This document shows positions 8,324-16,739 of a stretch of DNA of 59,362 nt, piece by piece. Below the pieces are notes generated by a model. The model made no database searches. It saw nothing but the letters and a program-made list of their open reading frames with translations, and was not told the origin of the DNA. This DNA comes from Bacteroidaceae bacterium (lineage in GTDB: Bacteria > Bacteroidota > Bacteroidia > Bacteroidales > Bacteroidaceae): NCBI GenBank assembly GCA_017938245.1, contig JAGBBX010000007.1, positions 1-59,362 on the forward strand, read 5' to 3'. The position numbers and the translations under genes are program-made. Each line of letters opens with the position of its first letter. The stretch's first letter is position 1.

Positions 8324-8474
8324 GTAGGGGCGATTTTTAATCGCCCGAATCATTGTTTTAACCGAAACAGCTGCAAAAGTAACTTCCAGACTAACTGCCG
8401 ATTAAGCGAGTGCAAAGGAAACTTGTTTACTGTGCTCATCACCTCGGTTGTGGGCGATTGCAAATCGCCCCTAC
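8324..8474. repeat. Inverted pair of REP-like palindromes
   Basis: GGGCGATT-TTT-AATCGCCC (8328-8346) and GGGCGATT-GCA-AATCGCCC (8452-8470) are flanked by CAGTAGGGG and CCCCTACA, so the two lie in opposite orientation about 105 bp apart. Between them is GCCGATTAAGCGAGTG (8397-8412), the inverted match of 467-482. The 8263-8500 gap holds nothing else. It is the same family as 1-384. Confidence 0.65.
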
Positions 8475-8501
8475 ACGCAATGAACTTTATTTATATATAG
8501 C

Positions 8502-8538
8502 CATCGGGGTGTGTCAAAATTATTGACACACCCCGATG
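8502..8538. terminator. Terminator between convergent MurU-like and kinase genes
   Basis: A 16-bp stem (8502-8517 with 8523-8538) encloses an AATTA loop. It is suited to terminate both converging transcripts. Confidence 0.8.
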
Positions 8539-8562
8539 ATGCTGATGTCTTGTTAAGACTTT

Positions 8563-9396
8563 TTATTTATGATACTCAATCAGTCCGTTCATAGGACTCT
8601 CTACGATGTTGCCTATTGAAAGTCCAAGACTTTCGGCTGTCTCTTTCAGTTCATTAGCAAATGTAATTCCTATTCCGCCCACAATATGTATAGGTAGCCA
8701 CGAACGGCGATATATCATTGTGTTGCGTTGGAAGAAGAGGGTGAAGCAGTGCTTCAGTAGTGCTTTAATCTCGGCATTGTTGCGGTTCTCGGCAAGGAAT
8801 GGTGCAAAACTTGCCAAGTAACGGTTGGGGAGCGGCTCGTGATATACGCGCTCCAGAATTCCTGCAATTGTAAGGTTGTATTGTGTAAGGAATTTTTTGC
8901 ATATAGCGGCGGGCAACTGTTTCTTTATGCAATCGCTAACAAGCTGACGACCAAGATAGGCACCGCTTCCTTCGTCGCCAAGAATATAACCCAATGAGGG
9001 GGTGTTCTCTACTATCTTTTTTCCATTGAAAAGGCAGGAGTTTGAGCCTGTTCCCAGAATACAGGCAATTCCCTCCTCGTGCCCGCAAAGAGCACGTGCA
9101 GCAGCCAAGAGGTCGCTGTTAATCTCTATTTTTTTTGTTGTGAAAATCTTGCTCAGTGCGGTACGCATCCTTTCATTTGCACCTTCGTAGGCACATCCGG
9201 CACCATAAAAATATATGGTATCGGGTGCATCGGAGCTAATCTTGTCGGCAAGTTCCTCTTTAAGTATGTTGTATATTTCCTCGCTCTCTTGAAGAGTAGG
9301 ATTCAGTCCTTGTGTTTTTACTCTTGCTACGATGGAGTTGCTGTCGTGTAGAACCCAATCGGTTTTTGTAGAACCGCTGTCTGCAATCAGTATCAT
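8563..9396 (-). CDS. BadF/BadG/BcrA/BcrD-type N-acetylglucosamine kinase
   Basis: A 277-residue ASKHA-fold kinase. The phosphate-1 motif MILIADSGSTKTDWVL opens the protein, GIACILGTGSNSCLFNGK is the phosphate-2/substrate region, LGYILGDEGSGAYLGRQ follows, and HIVGGIGITFANEL is the adenosine motif. Relatives phosphorylate GlcNAc or other hexosamines in the cytoplasm. The upstream neighbour on the same strand is the GH20 hexosaminidase, which would release such sugars. A MITE-like element lies in its 5' region. Confidence 0.85.
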   Translation of the reverse strand: MILIADSGSTKTDWVLHDSNSIVARVKTQGLNPTLQESEEIYNILKEELADKISSDAPDTIYFYGAGCAYEGANERMRTALSKIFTTKKIEINSDLLAAARALCGHEEGIACILGTGSNSCLFNGKKIVENTPSLGYILGDEGSGAYLGRQLVSDCIKKQLPAAICKKFLTQYNLTIAGILERVYHEPLPNRYLASFAPFLAENRNNAEIKALLKHCFTLFFQRNTMIYRRSWLPIHIVGGIGITFANELKETAESLGLSIGNIVESPMNGLIEYHK

Positions 9397-9457
9397 AGAA
9401 ATAGGTTTAGAAACTATTTGAATTTTTGATAAATATATCTTTAAAATGTGTCTGTTC

Positions 9458-9650
9458 TTAGAAACTGTTTAAATTTCTAAAAAAAATATTATTTTGGAAG
9501 CTGCTATTTCGTTGTCTTTTATGTTCAAAAATGCCTGTTTTTCTCTTTTTTCTCGGTTACGTAGCCCGCTACGCGCCCTCAAAAAATAATAAAACATTCT
9601 ATTTTTGACCTATAAAAAACTTAACGATATAAATTTAAACAGCTTCTTAA
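9458..9650. mobile_element. MITE-like element, about 190 bp
   Basis: The end sequences AGAAACTGTTTAAATTTCT (from 9460) and, inverted, AGAAGCTGTTTAAATTTAT (to 9647) agree at 17 of 19 positions, so they form terminal inverted repeats. The inside has no reading frame and carries a small central hairpin (CGTAGC-CC-GCTACG near 9560-9573). A related partial end lies at 9406-9433. It separates a possible upstream promoter (minus-strand TATCTTCG at 9658-9665) from the kinase gene. No transposase is in the window. Confidence 0.5.
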
Positions 9651-9720
9651 TTTTTTGCGAAGATACTCTATTTTCGGTGAAGTTTCAATAAGAGTAGATG
9701 AATTTTTATCAACAGTTCGA

Positions 9721-9757
9721 GGCTGTTTAGATTTATCTGTAAATTTTAACAGCTTCT
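9721..9757 (-). terminator. Hairpin after GH20, resembling paired element ends
   Basis: GGCTGTTTAGATTTA (9721-9735) faces TAAATTTTAACAGCTTC (about 9740-9756). The two halves look like the two terminal repeats of the MITE-like element with its middle removed. The hairpin sits immediately after the GH20 stop codon and may act as its terminator. Confidence 0.4.
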
Positions 9758-11373
9758 CATTTACGAGGCGAAATTTCAAATGGAACTCTGAAAGATACTC
9801 CGCTGCGCATAAGGTCGTCGAGGTTTGGCATTATGCGCTCTTTAAAACCCTCCCAACTGCGTTGTTCCATAGTGCTCCATCCGGCCTCGGCAATAGCAAG
9901 ACCGCGAGGGAAGAACATATAGTTCACGCGGTTTATGTCTTTAATAGCTTCGGCCCACATTGTTGCCATTACTCCCATTATGTGATGGCTCTCTTCTTTA
10001 GGAAGATTGTATGATGGGTCGAGCTTGTACGAGGTCTCAAGAGTGGTTATCGGCATTCCCCAATTATTATATTCGGGAAGGTCGTTTTTCCACTGTGGAT
10101 AGTCGAGGTAGGTGTGTTCGCCGGGTGCCATAATAAGTTTATGCCCATATTTGTGTGTCAGTTCAATGCATTTTGGTGTGAGGGCATTGCGCCAAGTAAC
10201 AAGAATTACGTCTTTGGGGTAGGGGAACAAATAGTCGTTTGCGGGTGGCCATATATTATCGAGCTCGCACCAAAGGATTGCCTTTTTGCCGTTGTTGCGC
10301 ACGCTCTCGAGCATACGTCCAAAGAAGATATTCATCAGTTGCGATGGCTGTGTGTAACCGTTTTTCTCCATAAGCGCCTTACAGTTGTCGCACTTTGCCC
10401 AATTCTCCTTTATGGCCGCCTCGTCACCGCCAAGATGAATATATTGCGACGGGAAAATTGCTGCAACCTCTTTAATAATATCATCATACACGCTGTATGC
10501 CTCGTCACAGTTGGCGCAAAGCATCATATTGGTTGTTTTTCCCAGCTCAATCTTTTCGCCCTGACGGAAGCCGCATCCAAGCTGCGGGTAAGCGGCGAGA
10601 ATTGCCACCGAGTGTCCCGGAATATCAAGTTCGGGGATAATCTCAATATTACGCGCTGCAGCATAGTTTACAAGCTCTTTTAGCTGCTCCTGTGTGTAGT
10701 ATCCGTTGTCAGGGCCGTTATCGCCGCCACGTGGATTGCGGTGTGCTCCGATTGTTGTCAGTTGTGGATGGCTTTTAATCTCTATGCGCCAACCCTGGTC
10801 GTCAGTGAGGTGCAGTTGCAGTATATTGTATTTATATTTTGCCATCTGGTCGATGAAGAATTTTACATCCTCGACGGGCAGAAAATGGCGGGCGGGGTCG
10901 AGCATCACTGCACGGTGTGCATAGCGTGGAGCATCCTCTATATATATCTGTGCAATTTTGCCTTTTGCGCTGTTGTGTGTGTCGCCAAGCAGAATCTGGT
11001 CTATTGTCTTTAGAGCATAGTATATGCCTTTGCGGCTACCCTCTATCACAAGGCTCTTTTTGCTTACCTCTATTTTGTATGCCTCGGGCGATAGCGAGTT
11101 ATACTCTTTGATAATTATTCTGTTGCCTCCTTTTGCCGGCAGTGCAACCCCTGTGCGACTCTTTATAATACTTTTAAGCTCTTCTATAATAAACAGGCTG
11201 TCGTTCATTTGGCAATCTATTGTGCCTACTTTGTTTAAATTAAACTCTTTCCCATTTAATAGCTCTACTTTCTGAGGCATAGGCAGCAATGCCGAGATAT
11301 TCTCTTGTGCCGATAGAGCTGCCGACAGCAGAATTAGTAACGAGAAGATTGATTTTCTTAAATAATTTTTCAT
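9757..11373 (-). CDS. GH20 beta-N-acetylhexosaminidase
   Basis: A 538-residue exported enzyme removing terminal beta-GlcNAc or GalNAc from glycans by substrate-assisted catalysis. Signal peptide to about residue 22 (LLSAALSAQ). The N-terminal GH20b domain spans about 25-145 and the TIM barrel starts at YAHRAVMLDPARHFLP. The catalytic pair is D317-E318 in YIHLGGDEAAIKENW. There is no lipobox, so it is probably periplasmic. It starts 10 bp after the mltG stop codon, so it is likely co-transcribed with it. Related function nearby: the GlcNAc-type kinase downstream. Confidence 0.93.
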   Translation of the reverse strand: MKNYLRKSIFSLLILLSAALSAQENISALLPMPQKVELLNGKEFNLNKVGTIDCQMNDSLFIIEELKSIIKSRTGVALPAKGGNRIIIKEYNSLSPEAYKIEVSKKSLVIEGSRKGIYYALKTIDQILLGDTHNSAKGKIAQIYIEDAPRYAHRAVMLDPARHFLPVEDVKFFIDQMAKYKYNILQLHLTDDQGWRIEIKSHPQLTTIGAHRNPRGGDNGPDNGYYTQEQLKELVNYAAARNIEIIPELDIPGHSVAILAAYPQLGCGFRQGEKIELGKTTNMMLCANCDEAYSVYDDIIKEVAAIFPSQYIHLGGDEAAIKENWAKCDNCKALMEKNGYTQPSQLMNIFFGRMLESVRNNGKKAILWCELDNIWPPANDYLFPYPKDVILVTWRNALTPKCIELTHKYGHKLIMAPGEHTYLDYPQWKNDLPEYNNWGMPITTLETSYKLDPSYNLPKEESHHIMGVMATMWAEAIKDINRVNYMFFPRGLAIAEAGWSTMEQRSWEGFKERIMPNLDDLMRSGVSFRVPFEISPRK

Positions 11374-11383
11374 AGGAAAATAA

Positions 11384-12412
11384 TTATTGTTTTATATTTC
11401 TCTTGTTAAGTGCCTGCCGGTAGCGTAGTGCATTTGCATTGTGTTGTGCAAGGGTAGTGGCAAAATTGTGCGTACCCGAAAAATCCTCCTTAGCACACAT
11501 ATATAAGTAATTGTGTTTTTGATAATTCAGCACGCTCTCTATTCCCTGTATGCTTGCAATGCGAATGGGGCCTGGGGGCAGTCCTTTATATTTGTATGTG
11601 TTGTAAGGCGACTCGGTTGCGAGGTCTGCGGTGAGGATTCGGCGGCGTGCAAAATCGCCGAGTGCAAATTTCACTGTGGGGTCGGCCTGCAACAACATTC
11701 CGCGTTTAAGACGGTTTATGTATAATCCTGCAACAATGGGTTTTTCGGCATCGTTGTTTGTCTCCTCATCCACGATGGATGCAAGCGTCATTACCTCTTC
11801 AATGCTAAGTCCTATAGCTTCGGCTTTAGCCTTTCGGCTCTCGTTCCAGAAATTGCGGCGCTCGTTCATCATTCTTATCATAAAACGCTCGGGCTTCACG
11901 TCCCAGTAAAATTCGTAAGTATTGGGGATGAACAGTGTCGGCAGTGTCTCTTTTGTATATCCTATGCGTGAGAAGTATCCCGGGTGTTCGGCAAATTCAC
12001 TCAGTTGCAGCGAGTCTATCATAAGTTGCTTACATACAGCGCCAACCAATTGCGAGACAGTACGTGTTGATGGGATAGTCACTTTCACAGGTGTCTGTTG
12101 GTTCGAAACCAATCTACGGTAAAGAGTGTGCATATTGTCGCCATCTTTTATGGCATATCGTCCTGTACGTTTCTGTTTGTCGAGATTATTATGCCGAGCC
12201 AATAATTTGAAACCGAGCATACTCTTTGGCGATGCAGCCTTCTCAATCTTTTCTATTATTGATGTAGCAGAGTCAGTTGGGTAAATGTAGATATATGCAG
12301 TCTCGTCGAGGCTAATCAGTGGGTGTATAACGAGATAGTAGGCATATCCTAGAACTCCACAAACTATCACTGCTAAGGTGACGATAGCTGCAATTATTTT
12401 CTTTATTTTCAT
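11384..12412 (-). CDS. mltG: Endolytic murein transglycosylase MltG
   Basis: A 342-residue inner-membrane enzyme that cuts nascent glycan strands in the periplasm and ends their elongation. There is one N-terminal membrane helix (about residues 7-29). A LysM-like region follows, then the YceG domain with FIPNTYEFYW, MTLASIVDEETN (likely catalytic E217), GLYINRLKRGMLLQADPTVKF and SPYNTYKYKGLPPGPI. It heads a two-gene unit with GH20, so wall and hexosamine enzymes are linked. A consensus promoter lies 26 bp upstream. Confidence 0.93.
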   Translation of the reverse strand: MKIKKIIAAIVTLAVIVCGVLGYAYYLVIHPLISLDETAYIYIYPTDSATSIIEKIEKAASPKSMLGFKLLARHNNLDKQKRTGRYAIKDGDNMHTLYRRLVSNQQTPVKVTIPSTRTVSQLVGAVCKQLMIDSLQLSEFAEHPGYFSRIGYTKETLPTLFIPNTYEFYWDVKPERFMIRMMNERRNFWNESRKAKAEAIGLSIEEVMTLASIVDEETNNDAEKPIVAGLYINRLKRGMLLQADPTVKFALGDFARRRILTADLATESPYNTYKYKGLPPGPIRIASIQGIESVLNYQKHNYLYMCAKEDFSGTHNFATTLAQHNANALRYRQALNKRNIKQ

Positions 12413-12437
12413 TTGTGAATAAAACTTTAGTGTGATG

Positions 12438-12469
12438 CGAAGATAATATATTCCTAACTAAAGAGCAAA
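12438..12469 (-). promoter_or_regulatory. Promoter of mltG-GH20
   Basis: On the minus strand TTTG (12466-12469), a 20-bp spacer, TATCTTCG (12438-12445). Confidence 0.75.
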
Positions 12470-12538
12470 CTTGTGCCGAAAAAAAGAGTTGTTGCGAAAA
12501 ATAGTGTAAAATATGACTATTATATTAAAAAAAAATAA

Positions 12539-12546
12539 TATCTTCG
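12539..12546 (+). promoter_or_regulatory. -7 box of the GH85 gene
   Basis: TATCTTCG, 75 bp before the start codon. No clear -33 TTTG is seen at the normal distance, so promoter strength may depend on an activator. Confidence 0.45.
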
Positions 12547-12621
12547 TCTGTTAGTGCAATTTAAAGACTCTGTTTTTTTCGATTGTAATTAACATATATA
12601 TTTATTTAAAATTTTAATTTT

Positions 12622-15600
12622 ATGAGAATCAGACATTTACTACTGTCAGCAGTGGCGGCGCTGTTTGCTGCGGGTGCTTATGCCCAAAGCGTGCCTACCC
12701 ACGAAATGTACGTACAGTACGCAATGCCGTCCGACATTGTTACTGCATTGAAAAACTGGTCTCCGGGTAAATCTTGGGGCGAGGGTGCAAACTACAAAGA
12801 CGAGAATTTCTTTATTTCGCGTGTTCCGATGAAAGAGCGTTTCATCCCGGGTGATTATGCCAACAAAGCGCTCAACGACGAGAACGACAAACGCCTCGGT
12901 TGGTGTGTTCCTACAGGTGAGATGACAAAGAAATGGGGTGCTCTTCCTCGTTACAATTTCGATGGCGATAACTTCAACCTGTGGCAGTATATCAACATTC
13001 ACTCGAACTGGTCTAATGGCTGGTGGCGTGTTCCCGGTGCTTTCAACGATGTTGCGCACAAGAATGGTGTAATGACAGGATGTACCTATTTTATCGATTG
13101 GGGTGCGGGTGTCAACCAGATGGAGGAGCCCGGAAAGACTCTCTTCGAACTTTCTGCCCCCGGTACAAACGACAAGGGCGATAAATACAAATACTCTCGT
13201 AAACTCATAGAGTTTTTACGTTACTACGGTATCGACGGTCTCTGTTTGAATCCCGAGGGTTATTGGGGTTACACCGTTTACAGCCGTTTCATTCCTTTCT
13301 TGGCCGAGTGTCATAAGATTGCCGATGAGTTGGGTCATCCTTTCCACGTCGATTGGTATGCTTTTGTAAGCAATACAGGAACGCTCAGCGACAACGGCTG
13401 TAAGCTTAACTCGAACAACCAGAATTGGTTCCATCACAAGCAGACTAACCAGCCTGTGACCGATATGTTCTTCCTTAACTACAACTGGAGCGATGCCGGT
13501 CTCAGCGAGAGTGTCGAGACTGCTAAGGCTCTTGGACGTTCTACATTCGACGTTTATGCGGGCTTCGACCAGCAGGGACGTGGTTACGGAAAGTATGGCA
13601 ATGCAGGTTGGGAGTCACTTATGAAATATCCTGTAAGTATTGTTGTTTGGGGTGCTCACGATCGCAGCCAGCTTTACACCTCATCTAATGAGGGTGGACA
13701 GAGCGACTATGCTGTTCAGAACGAGTATGTCAAGAAGCAAGAGCTTCTCTTCTCGGGTGCCAACCGTAACGTCCTGAGCCTTCCCGCATTAAATACCGGT
13801 AACACTACCGCCTCTTACAGCGACCTTTCAAAGTGGCACGGTTATGCAAAGGCTGTTCGCGAGCAGTCGACACTCTATGAGTTGCCTTTCGTGACACGTT
13901 TCAATCTTGGTAACGGACGCTTTATGAATAATGAGGGTGTTACCACCTGGAACCACAAATGGTATAATATAGGTATGCAGGATATGCTTCCTACCTGGCG
14001 TTGGTGGATAGACAACGGCGATGGTAAGAGCGTTCCCGCTCAGGCTATCCAGATGGACTTTACATTTGACGATGCTTGGTTCGGCGGCTCTTGTCTAAAG
14101 GTTCACGGTGCAACCGAGCGTTCCGATGTTCGTCTCTTCGCAACAAAATGGGATGTTAATGCTGCCGATGATATTTTCCGCATAGTCTACAAGCCTAATG
14201 TGGCTACACAGCACCTCACTCTTATGGTTGCTAAGGCTGGTGGCGAGAATAACTTTGCTACAGTGGCACTTCCTGCAAACGTAAAGGTGGGCGAGTGGAA
14301 TACTGTAGAGATTAAGGCCGGCGAGTTTGGTCTTGCTTCGGGCGATGTTATTGGTTGCGTTGGTCTCTCGGTTAAGAATACAACAGCTGCTTACGAGACA
14401 CTTCTTGGTGAGTTCGCTTATATACCCTCTTCGTTCAACGAAGAGCCTAAGACTCCCACAATCACTCACGCCGAGGTGATGAAACGTTTCTACAATCGTG
14501 GTGACATTAAGGTTATCTTCGATATGCCTACTCCCGAGACACGCAAGGCAGAGTATGAGGGTCGTCCCGTATATAACGAGGAGGTTGGTGCTTGGTACTA
14601 CGAGATTTGGGTTAAGCAGGGTGATGTTGAGACACTCGTTACAACAACAACATCTTGGGCTGCATACGCAGTCGATGCACCTCTTATTCCCGGTGTCGAG
14701 ACTCTTCAGATTGGTGTACGTGCCGTAGGTAAGGATGCTCGCGCAAAGAGCAATATTGTTTGGAGCAACGAGATTGAGCAGGAACTCACAATGATTGAGA
14801 CTCTTACAGTGGACAAGGGCATCATCAAGCCCGGTGAGGAGTTTACAATCGGTTTCGAGGATCCCAACCACGCTAAGGCCGATATATACATCTATAACGC
14901 GTTCACAGGCGAGCTTGCAGCCGAGGCAACAGGTGTGTTGGCAATGACAACAACACTTCCCGCTATTGGCAGCTACGACGTTAAGGTTGTAACAGGTGAG
15001 CAAGAGGTTATGAACCGTTCTCTCATCCTTGTAAGCCCCGAGGAGACAGGTCGTTTGCCTCAGATTAACGGTATTAAATCCGATGTAACCGAGGTGACAG
15101 GGCCCGACCAGCAGGTTAACTTCACAGCCGACATTGCTAAGGGTACCGAGTATAACGGTGCTCCCTGTACCGTATCGCAGTCGCTTTATATGAGCGAGCC
15201 CTATCAGCTCACAGTCGATGCATCAATTATGAGTGAGTACACAAATACCTCATTTGCTCTCTGGTTCAAGGTCGAGAAGTTCGAGCACGCATCGCTTGGA
15301 ACATTGCTTATGACAAAGGTTAACCGTAACTGTAATGCAACCTGGACCGACAATGTGTGGGGCGAGATGTGGACAGCTATCCGTCCCGAGGGCTACGCAG
15401 CCAAGAACAATATCGGTCGCAATAATGCTCCCAACGAACTCTCTGTTTGCTTCGATGCTCCTCCCGCAGGTACTCCCAATTACGAGCACAATAACGACGT
15501 TGATGGTCTTTCCGATGGTTACACCTTGCAACCCGGTACCTGGTACCACGTATGTGCGGTAAAGAGCGGACGCAACGCCAAGCTCTATCTCAACGGTAAA

Positions 15601-16431
15601 AAGATTATCGATTGCGAGACACGCGGTCGTGGCCCGTACAACTGGAAGAATGGTGCCAAGTTCTATGTTGGTGGTTCAATGACTAACCTTGCCAGCCTCA
15701 CAGGATGGGTCGACGAGGTTCAGGTGTGGAGCAAGGCTCTTACCGATGCCGAGGTAGTAGAGGCTATGAAGGGCTTCAAGGAGATTCCTGCAAACCTCGA
15801 GGGATACTTCACATTCGAAACAAAGGCTACCGATGAGGATGGATACATATACTTCCCCAATACAGGTAAGAACTCGGCTGTTCCCGGTGCTTATATGACA
15901 ACAGGTAAGGAGGAGAACGGTCGCACCAACGACTACAAGCAGAACCAGCTGACAACAGCTCTTGGTGTACCTATGCTCACAGGTAGCAACAATATCGTTT
16001 ACGAGTCGTCACGTTGGATGCTCGAGGGTGCCCGTCTCAACAGTTCTACCGAGACAACGGCAAACGCAACATACGTTGCAGGCGATGGTAAGTTCCCCAT
16101 CACACTCACAGCAAACAACTCTTGGGGTTCGGCAACAAAGACCGTAACCGACTATATCGTTGTAACAGCTATTGACGATGTAAATGCCGAGGGCGGTTAT
16201 ATGATTTATCCTAAGGCATTCGATGGCACAGCCGATGTGCTTTTCGCTGCCGATGGTGTCTACGACGTTGTAGTCTTTGCAGTGGATGGCAAGAAAGTGG
16301 GCAGCAATGTCTTTGAGGCGCGTGCAGGAGAGCTTCGCACAATCTCACTTGCTCATCTTAGTGAAGGCGTTTACGTTGTAACAATTATGAAGGATGGCAA
16401 GGCTGTTCGTTCATTCAAGATTAAGAAATAA
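12622..16431 (+). CDS. Secreted GH85 endo-beta-N-acetylglucosaminidase with LamG and type IX sorting domains
   Basis: A 1269-residue multidomain enzyme that should cut between the two core GlcNAc residues of N-glycans. Signal peptide to about residue 21 (AGAYAQ). The GH85 catalytic barrel covers about 30-430. The family N-x-E pair appears as N210 and E212 in GIDGLCLNPEGYWG, with FIDWGAG and FFLNYNWS on the way. Beta-sandwich and FN3-like regions follow (about 470-800). A LamG/concanavalin-like domain lies around 850-1070 (TSFALWFKVE, GTWYHVCAVKSG, GWVDEVQVWSKALTDAEV). The last 70 residues look like a type IX secretion C-terminal signal, ending SFKIKK. It is a single-gene unit and is expected at the cell surface. 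Confidence 0.9.
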   Translation: MRIRHLLLSAVAALFAAGAYAQSVPTHEMYVQYAMPSDIVTALKNWSPGKSWGEGANYKDENFFISRVPMKERFIPGDYANKALNDENDKRLGWCVPTGEMTKKWGALPRYNFDGDNFNLWQYINIHSNWSNGWWRVPGAFNDVAHKNGVMTGCTYFIDWGAGVNQMEEPGKTLFELSAPGTNDKGDKYKYSRKLIEFLRYYGIDGLCLNPEGYWGYTVYSRFIPFLAECHKIADELGHPFHVDWYAFVSNTGTLSDNGCKLNSNNQNWFHHKQTNQPVTDMFFLNYNWSDAGLSESVETAKALGRSTFDVYAGFDQQGRGYGKYGNAGWESLMKYPVSIVVWGAHDRSQLYTSSNEGGQSDYAVQNEYVKKQELLFSGANRNVLSLPALNTGNTTASYSDLSKWHGYAKAVREQSTLYELPFVTRFNLGNGRFMNNEGVTTWNHKWYNIGMQDMLPTWRWWIDNGDGKSVPAQAIQMDFTFDDAWFGGSCLKVHGATERSDVRLFATKWDVNAADDIFRIVYKPNVATQHLTLMVAKAGGENNFATVALPANVKVGEWNTVEIKAGEFGLASGDVIGCVGLSVKNTTAAYETLLGEFAYIPSSFNEEPKTPTITHAEVMKRFYNRGDIKVIFDMPTPETRKAEYEGRPVYNEEVGAWYYEIWVKQGDVETLVTTTTSWAAYAVDAPLIPGVETLQIGVRAVGKDARAKSNIVWSNEIEQELTMIETLTVDKGIIKPGEEFTIGFEDPNHAKADIYIYNAFTGELAAEATGVLAMTTTLPAIGSYDVKVVTGEQEVMNRSLILVSPEETGRLPQINGIKSDVTEVTGPDQQVNFTADIAKGTEYNGAPCTVSQSLYMSEPYQLTVDASIMSEYTNTSFALWFKVEKFEHASLGTLLMTKVNRNCNATWTDNVWGEMWTAIRPEGYAAKNNIGRNNAPNELSVCFDAPPAGTPNYEHNNDVDGLSDGYTLQPGTWYHVCAVKSGRNAKLYLNGKKIIDCETRGRGPYNWKNGAKFYVGGSMTNLASLTGWVDEVQVWSKALTDAEVVEAMKGFKEIPANLEGYFTFETKATDEDGYIYFPNTGKNSAVPGAYMTTGKEENGRTNDYKQNQLTTALGVPMLTGSNNIVYESSRWMLEGARLNSSTETTANATYVAGDGKFPITLTANNSWGSATKTVTDYIVVTAIDDVNAEGGYMIYPKAFDGTADVLFAADGVYDVVVFAVDGKKVGSNVFEARAGELRTISLAHLSEGVYVVTIMKDGKAVRSFKIKK

Positions 16432-16457
16432 GTACGAAACTTTTTTGGTTAATATAA

Positions 16458-16489
16458 AGTGTGTGCGTCTCTTTCGGGACGCACACACT
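16458..16489 (+). terminator. GH85 terminator
   Basis: AGTGTGTGCGTC (16458-16469) and its complement (16478-16489) enclose an 8-nt loop, followed by CTTTTTAT. Confidence 0.85.
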
Positions 16490-16673
16490 CTTTTTATATA
16501 AACAATATAAACAATTGAGATATTGATTCCACAATCAAAAAACACTGTTTACATAACGGGTAGCCCATACTGTTCAATGGAGAATCTAATTTAGAGTTGC
16601 TATTATAATAGTCAGCAATGAAAACAAGAGGGTATATCTCTGTAAATAAGAAATTATCTTATATACGAATAGG
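16490..16673. other. Gene-free spacer between GH85 and gdhA terminators
   Basis: AT-rich sequence between two convergent units. No reading frame, repeat or structured element was found in it. Confidence 0.6.
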
Positions 16674-16715
16674 AACAATCAGCAGGCTATGATTAATCAC
16701 AGCCTGCTGATTGTT
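16674..16715 (-). terminator. gdhA terminator
   Basis: A 15-bp stem, AACAATCAGCAGGCT (16674-16688) with its complement at 16701-16715, and a 12-nt loop. It lies 25 bp past the gdhA stop. Confidence 0.8.
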
Positions 16716-16739
16716 AAAATATTAAGTATTATTCTATTG

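Noticed and set aside
14095-15003. A 302-codon cysteine-rich antisense frame inside GH85
   Set aside because: Shadow of the well-supported GH85 frame with no start signals or family resemblance.
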